A DNA stretch of 64,000 bases from JADJNW01 sp964549655 (GTDB lineage Bacteria > Bacteroidota > Bacteroidia > Chitinophagales > Saprospiraceae), in NCBI GenBank assembly GCA_964549655.1, contig CAZJXN010000004.1, positions 1 through 64,000 of the forward strand, read 5' to 3'. The notes under the pieces are model-generated. The model was given only the letters and a program-made list of their open reading frames with translations, did no database searches and had not been told where the DNA came from. Below are positions 34,824-41,366 of the stretch, one piece after another. The translations under genes were made by a program, and so were the position numbers. Every line of letters begins with the position of its first letter. Position 1 is the stretch's first letter.

Positions 34824-35115
34824 TTTTTTTGATTGATATGATGAGTATGATATAGACGCTGCGCCCTCTGCGAAAAAACTTTGCGGTCTCTGCGGTTAAA
34901 AAAATGCGGTGAGTGCTTAAAGCAATTGTATTGAAATTTTTAATAATATACTCAAAAAAATAGTTCCCGAAACACGCTAAAAATTCCGCTTTTTGCTGAA
35001 AGCAGACAAGACGTGCAAGGGATGCAACCGTAATAAGAACGAATTGTTATCTATGTGGTGTAAACGAGACGCGTCGTCTCCTCAACCGCTAACAATTCAC
35101 AAAAATACGTAATGT
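34824..35115. repeat. Spacer with AAACTTTGCGGTCTCTGCGG word and a small hairpin
   Basis: The word AAACTTTGCGGTCTCTGCGG near 34878-34898 belongs to the family also seen near 53.85 kb. A hairpin GAGACG-CGT-CGTCTC lies at 35066-35080, about 35 bases before the clpP start. No gene is seen. Confidence 0.5.
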
Positions 35116-35823
35116 ATGTTTCACAAAGATGAATTCAAACAGTATGCTACCAAGCACATGGGCATGAGTAGTATGCACCTCGAAAAGTACGCCGAACAAA
35201 GCGTGGCGAACATCCCCAACATCCAAGCATTCACCCCCAACGTGATAGAAGAGCGGCAGATGAACGTGGTTGGTTTGGACGTATTTTCCCGCTTGATGAT
35301 GGACCGTATCATTTTCCTTGGCGTGGCTATCAATGACTATGTAGCGAATGTGGTACAGGCACAGTTGCTTTTTTTGCAATCAACTGACCCCAAGCGCGAC
35401 ATTCAGATTTACATCAATAGCCCAGGTGGCTCTGTGTTTTCTGGTCTTGGCATCTATGATACCATGCAATTTGTGACACCAGATGTCGGCACGATTTGCA
35501 CAGGTATGGCAGCTTCTTTTGGCGCGGTGATTCTCGCAGCAGGTACGAAAGGCAAGCGCACCGCACTTCAGCACAGCCGCGTAATGATTCACCAACCGCT
35601 TGGTGGAATGCAAGGACAGCTCACCGAAATGGAAATTTATTTCCGCCTTGCCAAAGCACAGCAGAAAGAATTGTACGATATTTTGAGTCGCCACACGGGG
35701 CAGTCATACGAAACCATTGACAAAGATTCGGACCGCGATAACTGGATGACTTCTACAGAAGCGAAAGAATATGGCTTGATTGACGAGGTATTGGCGCACA
35801 ATCCAATGAAAAAAGATGCTTAA
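35116..35823 (+). CDS. clpP: ATP-dependent Clp protease proteolytic subunit
   Basis: ClpP forms the barrel-shaped serine protease used with ClpX. The catalytic triad is visible: S134 in TGMAASFGA, H159 in RVMIHQP and D208 in DSDRDNWM. The N-terminus carries a ~45-residue extension before the usual IPNVIEE-like start, which is common in Bacteroidota. The protein has 235 residues. A strong hairpin 11 bases after the stop (35835-35869) probably ends the transcript before clpX. Confidence 0.96.
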   Translation: MFHKDEFKQYATKHMGMSSMHLEKYAEQSVANIPNIQAFTPNVIEERQMNVVGLDVFSRLMMDRIIFLGVAINDYVANVVQAQLLFLQSTDPKRDIQIYINSPGGSVFSGLGIYDTMQFVTPDVGTICTGMAASFGAVILAAGTKGKRTALQHSRVMIHQPLGGMQGQLTEMEIYFRLAKAQQKELYDILSRHTGQSYETIDKDSDRDNWMTSTEAKEYGLIDEVLAHNPMKKDA

Positions 35824-35834
35824 ATTGTGACGTG

Positions 35835-35869
35835 AAAGAGCGGAAGGCTCAACCAGCTTTCCGCTCTTT
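35835..35869. terminator. Terminator hairpin after clpP
   Basis: AAAGAGCGGAA (35835-35845) pairs perfectly with TTCCGCTCTTT (35859-35869) across a 13-base loop, with the arms themselves providing flanking A and T runs. Confidence 0.8.
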
Positions 35870-36094
35870 GCGTTTGTGTTAAGAGAAGACAGATGTCAGC
35901 GCAAGGAAGTCAGACAAATGAATCCTAATTTTAATCAAAATGCTGACTTCTTTATGCTGATATTTCTCTTTTCTAATTTAAAATTCAAAGAAGAGAGTCT
36001 GACATCCGACATCTGGTGTCTGGTATCTAATTAAAACTAACAGAAGGGGAGTCTGGCATCTAAGAGTCTGGCATCTCAAATAAAGCGGATAGTA

Positions 36095-37345
36095 ATGCGA
36101 CGTACCACCAAACAGAATTTTCGTTGTTCTTTTTGCGGAAAGGATAAATCCGAAGCACTTATACTTATTGCCGGTATTGAAGGGCATATTTGTGAAGCCT
36201 GTGTAGAACAAGCTGGTGAAATTATAGAAGAGGAGTTGTATGGTCGCAAACGCGCAGACACCAAAGGCGGTCGCACCAATTTTGCGTTGCCGGATGAAGT
36301 AACGCCGCGGGAGATAAAAGAACACCTCGACCAGTACGTCATTGGACAAAATGATGCCAAGAAAGTATTATCCGTAGCAGTTTATAATCACTACAAACGC
36401 CTCCGCCAGCCCAAGCACAGCGATGTTGAAATCGAAAAATCGAATATTTTGTTTGTCGGTCAGACGGGTACAGGTAAAACCTTGCTTGCCAAAACCATTG
36501 CTAAATTGTTGAATGTGCCATTTGCGATTGTAGATGCGACCGTTTTTACAGAAGCCGGTTATGTGGGAGAAGATGTGGAAAGTATTTTGAGCCGACTGCT
36601 TCAAGTATGCAATTATGACGTGGCTGCCGCCGAACGTGGGATTGTTTATATTGACGAAATTGATAAAATTGCCCGAAAGGGAGATAATCCGTCCATCACG
36701 CGGGATGTGTCGGGCGAGGGCGTACAACAAGCACTTCTGAAAATGCTCGAAGGAACGGATGTAAATGTGCCACCACAGGGCGGACGCAAACACCCGGAAC
36801 AAAAATTAGTCAAAGTGAATACTGAAAACATCTTGTTTATCTGCGGTGGTGCTTTTGATGGTATTGATAAAATCGTGGCGCGCCGCGTCAATACACAAGT
36901 CATTGGTTTTAAATCAGAACAAGTTAAATACGACCGTGATAATCTCTTACAATATATCAACCATCAGGATGTGCGAAAATTCGGCTTGATTCCTGAATTA
37001 ATTGGTCGCTTGCCAGTGCTCGCGCACCTCGAACCGCTCGACCTTGAGACGCTCAAACGTATTTTGATAGAGCCCAAAAATTCGCTCGTTCGTCAGTACG
37101 AAAAATTGTTTGAACTCGAAGGTATTGAACTCACTTTTTCAGAAGATGCGATTGAATATATTGCCGAAAAGGCACTGGAATTTAACCTCGGTGCTCGTGG
37201 GTTGCGCTCCATCTGCGAAGCGATTATGACGGATGCGATGTTTGAATTGCCGTCTCAGCGGGATATTCGCCATTTTGAGGTGACGCGCGATTATGCAGAG
37301 GAGAAAATTACACGCTCGAAGTTGGCGCAGTTAAAGGCAGCGTAG
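36095..37345 (+). CDS. clpX: Clp protease ATP-binding subunit ClpX
   Basis: ClpX unfolds tagged proteins and feeds them to ClpP. The N-terminal zinc domain has C11, C14, C33 and C36. Walker A is GQTGTGKT (122-129), Walker B is in VYIDEIDKIA, and the pore and sensor regions follow (GEGVQQALLKMLEGT, NILFICGGAFDGI). The 416-residue length is standard. The spacer upstream holds short GTCTGGCATCT words. It converges with the arsenic operon, whose last gene ends 5 bases after the clpX stop. Confidence 0.97.
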   Translation: MRRTTKQNFRCSFCGKDKSEALILIAGIEGHICEACVEQAGEIIEEELYGRKRADTKGGRTNFALPDEVTPREIKEHLDQYVIGQNDAKKVLSVAVYNHYKRLRQPKHSDVEIEKSNILFVGQTGTGKTLLAKTIAKLLNVPFAIVDATVFTEAGYVGEDVESILSRLLQVCNYDVAAAERGIVYIDEIDKIARKGDNPSITRDVSGEGVQQALLKMLEGTDVNVPPQGGRKHPEQKLVKVNTENILFICGGAFDGIDKIVARRVNTQVIGFKSEQVKYDRDNLLQYINHQDVRKFGLIPELIGRLPVLAHLEPLDLETLKRILIEPKNSLVRQYEKLFELEGIELTFSEDAIEYIAEKALEFNLGARGLRSICEAIMTDAMFELPSQRDIRHFEVTRDYAEEKITRSKLAQLKAA

Positions 37346-37349
37346 GATT

Positions 37350-37742
37350 TTAAGATAATTTTTTCAAAAGCCGTATTACTTCCTGTTCAATCAAATCGCG
37401 TACTTGATTAAATTCTTTTTTTTCTAAATGTTTCGGGTCTGGAATTTCCCAATCTACAAACTGTTTCGCAGGCATCCAAGGGCAAGCATCGCCGCAACCC
37501 ATCGTGACCACTGCATCAAATGGCGTATATTCCTTCACTTCATCCAATGATTTACTATCGTGTTTGGTCAGGTCATAATCTAATTCTTGCATCGCTGCAA
37601 TCGCTTTTGGATTCACTACACCCGACGGACGCGACCCGGCACTGAAAGCTTGTACATTTTCACCACCATGCATGGTAGCAAACGCTTGTGCCATTTGGCT
37701 GCGATTGGCATTTTCGATGCAGACAAATAATATTTTTTTCAT
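37350..37742 (-). CDS. arsC: Arsenate reductase, LMW-phosphatase/thioredoxin-coupled type
   Basis: ArsC reduces arsenate to arsenite in the cytoplasm. The nucleophile loop CIENANR (C8 to R14, CX5R) and the C83/C87 pair in MGCGDACPW give the three-cysteine relay of the thioredoxin-coupled class. DWEIPDP supplies the catalytic Asp. The 130-residue length is normal. Its start overlaps the aquaporin stop by 4 bases, showing co-translation in an arsR-arsM-aquaporin-arsC operon. Confidence 0.94.
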   Translation of the reverse strand: MKKILFVCIENANRSQMAQAFATMHGGENVQAFSAGSRPSGVVNPKAIAAMQELDYDLTKHDSKSLDEVKEYTPFDAVVTMGCGDACPWMPAKQFVDWEIPDPKHLEKKEFNQVRDLIEQEVIRLLKKLS

Positions 37743-38389
37743 GTTTTAAGATTAGGTTTTGTGAAATTATAAACTAAAATACCCAGCAAAGCTCCTAAAA
37801 CGGGTGCTATCAAATAAATCCAAATATCCTGCAAATTGCCTGATACCAACGCCGGAGCGAGCGACCTCACTGGATTCATAGATGCCCCGGAAATCGGACC
37901 GCCAAATGTTGCTTCTAACAGCACCGTTGCTCCAATGGCAATACCCGCCATCACGCCTTTTTCCTTGCTGCCCGTCGCCACATGAATGATGACCAACATC
38001 AGCAGAAAAGTCATTACAAATTCTAAAATAAAAGCAGGTAAAATTCCACCGGTCGGTAAGGTCTCGCCAAGTGTGGAAATATTGGGAAACATAATTTTTA
38101 ATAGACCACTGGCTACGAATGCACCCATAAACTGTGCCAAAAAATAAGGTAAAATTTGTTTTCGAGGAAAGCGATTCGCCGCCCAAAAACCGATGGTCAC
38201 TGCCGGATTCAAATGTGCTCCCGACGTATCCCCAAAGGTGTAAATCATCGCCATCACAATCAATCCAAACGTCATAGCAATACCCAGATGTGTGACTTGT
38301 CCGCCGCTGATTTCGTTGCTAATAATTGCGCCAGTGCCACAAAACACCAGCGCGAATGTGCCAACCAATTCAGCTAAATATCGGTTCAT
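37739..38389 (-). CDS. Aquaporin/MIP-family channel of the arsenic operon (AqpS-like)
   Basis: The frame extends to a TTG, but the ATG at 38387-38389 (MNRYLAELVGTFALVF) is the natural start, giving 216 residues. Six membrane helices and two half-helices are evident. The first pore box is SGAHLNPAVT (NPA at 61-63). The second is GASMNPVRS (NPV at 172-174), so Ala is replaced by Val. In some ars operons a MIP channel takes the place of an arsenite pump and lets arsenite leave down its gradient. Position directly before arsC and after arsM supports that role here. Confidence 0.9.
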   Translation of the reverse strand: MNRYLAELVGTFALVFCGTGAIISNEISGGQVTHLGIAMTFGLIVMAMIYTFGDTSGAHLNPAVTIGFWAANRFPRKQILPYFLAQFMGAFVASGLLKIMFPNISTLGETLPTGGILPAFILEFVMTFLLMLVIIHVATGSKEKGVMAGIAIGATVLLEATFGGPISGASMNPVRSLAPALVSGNLQDIWIYLIAPVLGALLGILVYNFTKPNLKT

Positions 38390-38400
38390 TTGTACAATAT

Positions 38401-39237
38401 TTAACAACAGCCACTTGCCGGGTCACAACAAGCTGCTTTTCTTGCAAATACCGTGACGCTGTAAATACCCGTCTTGCTTTGTTTGAAAGTATTTAGTTCT
38501 TCTTGATTTATATATTGCAATAAAATATCATCTGGTATCATGATTTCTTTTTCCTTTTGAACTTCCATGCTTTCAAAACCCGTTTGTTGAATCAAATTCA
38601 AATACTCGTTTTTTTGAATCGCGCCAGACACACAACCCGCGTACATTTCTGCCGCTTCTCGCAAATCTCTCGGCAACTCACCCACAAGCACAATATCAGA
38701 AATGCTGAAATGCCCGCCGGGCTTGAGTACGCGCTGGATTTCTTTGAAAACATTGGCTTTGTTGGGCACGAGATTCAACACGCAATTGCTCACAATCACA
38801 TCTGCCACGCCATCCGAAACGGGCATCTTTTCAATATCGCCGTACCGAAATTCTACATTGTTAAAACCTAATTTGTCCACATTTTTTCTTGCTTTCGCAA
38901 TCATCGCTTCACTAAAATCAATCCCAATTACACGTCCGGTCGCACCCGTTTCATGTCGCGCAATGAACGCATCATTCCCTGCACCAGAACCAAGGTCAAT
39001 CACGGTATCGCCGGGTTTAATTTTGGCAAACTGGGTAGGTAAGCCGCAGCCGAGACTCAAATCCGCATCGGCATTGTAGCCGTTCAGTTGGGTATAATCG
39101 TCGGACATGATATTGTAAACCGCTGTACTACAATCGGTTGCGCCGCAGCAAGAGGCAGCATTGTCCGTTTTGTCTTGTAAGGCAATTTCGGAGTATTTTT
39201 GGCGGACGAGTTCTTTCAAATCTTGTTCTGATTTCAT
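38401..39237 (-). CDS. arsM: Arsenite methyltransferase
   Basis: ArsM methylates As(III) using S-adenosylmethionine, giving methylated and volatile arsenicals. The SAM motif VIDLGSGAGND is at residues 79-89. Cysteines at 64 (LGCGLP), 152 (SNCVLNL) and 202 (AGCVSGA) match the three As(III)-binding positions of the family. Additional Cys occur at 30, 31 and 36, and the C-terminus is Cys-rich (AACCDPASGCC). The length of 278 residues fits. It is the first structural gene after arsR, separated by 78 bases that contain a dispersed word. Confidence 0.94.
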   Translation of the reverse strand: MKSEQDLKELVRQKYSEIALQDKTDNAASCCGATDCSTAVYNIMSDDYTQLNGYNADADLSLGCGLPTQFAKIKPGDTVIDLGSGAGNDAFIARHETGATGRVIGIDFSEAMIAKARKNVDKLGFNNVEFRYGDIEKMPVSDGVADVIVSNCVLNLVPNKANVFKEIQRVLKPGGHFSISDIVLVGELPRDLREAAEMYAGCVSGAIQKNEYLNLIQQTGFESMEVQKEKEIMIPDDILLQYINQEELNTFKQSKTGIYSVTVFARKAACCDPASGCC

Positions 39238-39254
39238 AATGATTTAGATTTTAC

Positions 39255-39312
39255 TTTCCCGCAGATTTCGCAGATTATTATTTCTGCGAAATCCGCGAAA
39301 TCTGCGGGAGAA
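39255..39312. repeat. Dispersed AAATCCGCGAAATCTGCGGG word inside the ars operon
   Basis: CCCGCAGATTTCGCAGATT followed by GCGAAATCCGCGAAATCTGC forms an imperfect inverted repeat between arsR and arsM. The same text occurs at 20.2 kb. As a hairpin in the operon mRNA it could alter arsM expression. Confidence 0.6.
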
Positions 39313-39315
39313 AAA

Positions 39316-39651
39316 TTAACAATTTTTACAATCTTTATAAGTAGACAAATTTTTAAATAGGTTCTGTAGATTGCCACCCAGCCGTTCCAGCGCTTCCCAA
39401 TTAATGCAATAGCACGATTTTTTGCCTTCCACTTCGCCTATTATTAAGCCCGCCGCTTTTAGTTCCTTTAAATGCTGCGAAACGGTCGCTTGCGCGAGCG
39501 GCAAAACTTCTACAATTTCGCCACAAATACACGTCTGCTTTTCTGCCAAGGTTTGCAAAATGGCAATCCGCGCAGGGTGGGAGAGTGCTTTGGCAAACTC
39601 GGAAAGCTGCAAAATATCTGCCGCAAATTCCTCTTTTTTGTTTATCGCCAT
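39316..39651 (-). CDS. arsR: ArsR-family arsenite-responsive repressor
   Basis: This 111-residue winged-helix repressor has the family core (LSHPARIAILQTLAEKQTCICGEIVEVLPLAQATVSQHLKELKAAGLI). C41 and C43 form the CxC metal site in the alpha-3 helix, and C108/C111 at the C-terminus could give further ligands. Arsenite binding releases it from DNA. A near-consensus promoter and an ATCG-N8-CGAT inverted repeat lie directly upstream, so autoregulation of the ars operon is likely. Confidence 0.95.
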   Translation of the reverse strand: MAINKKEEFAADILQLSEFAKALSHPARIAILQTLAEKQTCICGEIVEVLPLAQATVSQHLKELKAAGLIIGEVEGKKSCYCINWEALERLGGNLQNLFKNLSTYKDCKNC

Positions 39652-39669
39652 TATTCGATTAAAATTTGT

Positions 39670-39704
39670 ATCGCAAATATACGATGATAAAAATAAAAAC
39701 CAAA
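39670..39704 (-). promoter_or_regulatory. ars operon promoter with overlapping operator-like inverted repeat
   Basis: On the minus strand TTTG (39701-39704) and TATATTTG (39674-39681) are separated by 19 bases, a full match to the Bacteroidota promoter. An ATCG-N8-CGAT inverted repeat (39670-39685) spans the -7 box, a natural place for ArsR to block polymerase. The arsR start is about 20 bases downstream. Confidence 0.75.
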
Positions 39705-39835
39705 TTTCATAAAAATATTTTTAAATAAAGTTACCTCTAATGGCATCAGTCGTCTAAAAACATAGACTTCCGTTTAAAATATTACAAACAAATTGTTGTA
39801 TATTCGTGCAACAAGCCACGCAATCAATCAGTAGG

Positions 39836-40210
39836 ATGGACAATAAAATAAGCAAGCTTAAATGTTTAGAATGTGGAGACGAAATCGTTGGTCGTTTGGA
39901 CAAGAAATTTTGCTCCGACCAATGCCGCAGCAGTTACAATAATAAACTCAACAGTGATGCCACGAATTTCGTGCGCAACGTCAACAACATCCTTCGGAAA
40001 AATCGCCGTATTTTGGAAGAACTCAATCCCGATGGCAAGAATAAAGTACACAAAGACAAGCTGTTAGAGCGCGGTTTTAAATTTAGCTACTTTACCAATG
40101 AATATGTGACGAAGGCAGGAAACGCGTATCGGTTTTGTTATGACCAAGGGTATTTATTGTTGGATAATGATTATTACGCGCTCGTAGTGCGGCAGCAATA
40201 CGTAGAATAG
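39836..40210 (+). CDS. Zinc-ribbon small protein, function unknown
   Basis: The frame opens at a GTG (39806), but the ATG at 39836 after GTAGG is preferred, giving 124 residues. The N-terminus has a four-Cys ribbon: C9xxC12 (LKCLECGDEI) and C26/C30 (KKFCSDQCRSSYNNK). A helical basic middle (RNVNNILRKNRRILEEL) and an aromatic C-terminal part (YFTNEYVTKAGNAYRFCYDQGYLLLDNDYYALV) follow. The ribbon resembles those in small nucleic-acid-associated proteins. Related unnamed proteins are common in Bacteroidota, but no function can be given. TATATTCG at 39799-39806 may be its -7 box. Confidence 0.8.
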   Translation: MDNKISKLKCLECGDEIVGRLDKKFCSDQCRSSYNNKLNSDATNFVRNVNNILRKNRRILEELNPDGKNKVHKDKLLERGFKFSYFTNEYVTKAGNAYRFCYDQGYLLLDNDYYALVVRQQYVE

Positions 40211-40368
40211 CGTTTACGCTGACCTCGTCCCCCAACCTTTAGGTTGGAGAAAAACGCGCAGTAACAAACTTGAAGTTTTAAAATTATTTTTCGCTAATCG
40301 TCCCCTAACCTTCAGGTTGGACAAAAACGTGTTATAAAAGAGGCTCCACAACCTTCAGGTTGTGCAAG
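40209..40368. repeat. Cluster of CAACCTTTAGGTTG-type palindromes
   Basis: The spacer holds a twin-palindrome element (AGCGTTTACGCT plus CAACCTTTAGGTTG, 40209-40247) and two further palindromes, CTAACCTTCAGGTTGG near 40307 and CACAACCTTCAGGTTGTG near 40349. The first element is an inverse copy of 21241-21279. The last could act as a terminator for the Uma2 gene. Confidence 0.65.
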
Positions 40369-41025
40369 TCACATAATCAACTGCGCGAGCGTCTGCAAAA
40401 AAACAGTCTCGTCAAAAATCGCCTTCACCGGAATATCAAAACCTATTACAATCGTGCTTTCGATGCGCTGCTTTTTATCAAATATATTTACTAATTCATA
40501 CTCGCCATCTACCAGTAGATACTTTTCCACTTCTTGCTTTCTGGCATCTATAATCCAATATTCAGGAATACCATGTGCTTGATAATCATCGAATTTTACG
40601 CCTCGGTCATTTCCTTTTGTGCTCGGAGATAACACTTCCACCACTAAATCCGGCGTAGGAAAGCGGGTTTGGTCATCGTCAAAATCCTTTGCTTGCGCTT
40701 GTTTGAAAAAGCAGATATCGGGTTCGTAGTCATTGCGAGTTAGCGAAATCATAATTTTCTCGTGGGCAACGTAGCCAAGTTGATTTTTAAGAACAAATGT
40801 GTTAATCAATTGACTGAGATAAAAACTTGCAGTATTATGGCGCTTTCGCACAGGCGAGTGCATAACAATTTCACCGTTAATAAATTCAACTTTTTGGTCT
40901 TCCGTAACAGTATCGTAAAAGTGTTGACGAAGCGTGCGTTCTATTTCAAGCGCTTTTTGCACTTCTTGTAGCACCAACGGCGCATTGGGCATCTCTAAAA
41001 TTTGGGCGGTTATATTATTGCTCAT
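40369..41025 (-). CDS. Uma2-family (DUF820) putative restriction-like endonuclease
   Basis: The ATG at 41023-41025 is preferred over an upstream TTG, giving 218 residues. The PD-(D/E)XK-like core is visible: NDYEPDICFF, then PDLVVEVLSPSTKGNDRGVKFDDYQAHGIPEYWIIDARKQEVE. The D...EVLSP and KxxxY elements are hallmarks of Uma2 proteins. These are abundant in Cyanobacteria and Bacteroidota, often many copies per genome, and their biological role is poorly known. The gene stands alone between palindromic spacers. Confidence 0.88.
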   Translation of the reverse strand: MSNNITAQILEMPNAPLVLQEVQKALEIERTLRQHFYDTVTEDQKVEFINGEIVMHSPVRKRHNTASFYLSQLINTFVLKNQLGYVAHEKIMISLTRNDYEPDICFFKQAQAKDFDDDQTRFPTPDLVVEVLSPSTKGNDRGVKFDDYQAHGIPEYWIIDARKQEVEKYLLVDGEYELVNIFDKKQRIESTIVIGFDIPVKAIFDETVFLQTLAQLIM

Positions 41026-41101
41026 ATTTTTCAAATATTCCTAAAGATAACAATCATTTCCCAATCGAAAAAGTTCAACTTTCATTTTGTCAAACCAATG
41101 G

Positions 41102-41311
41102 AGTAGAGGGACAATAGTAGAGGGTAGAGGGATGCCCTCGTCGTAAGCGTATCCCTNNNNNNNNNNNNNNNNNNNNNNNNNNNNNNNNNNNNNNNNNNNN
41201 NNNNNNNNNNNNNNNNNNNNNNNNNNNNNNNNNNNNNNNNNNNNNNNNNNNNNNNNAGTAGAGGGACAATAGTAGAGGGTAGAGGGATGCCCTCGTCGTA
41301 AGCGTATCCCT
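41102..41311. repeat. 55-bp identical repeat on both sides of a 100-N gap
   Basis: Positions 41102-41156 and 41257-41311 are identical over 55 bases, built of AGTAGAGGG words. They flank the N run 41157-41256. This is either a short assembly overlap that was not merged or a real direct repeat. No gene is seen in 41026-41366. Confidence 0.9.
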
Positions 41312-41366
41312 CTACCCTTATCCCTATACCCGCTACTTTCATCATTTCAAAATTAGATACATTCGT

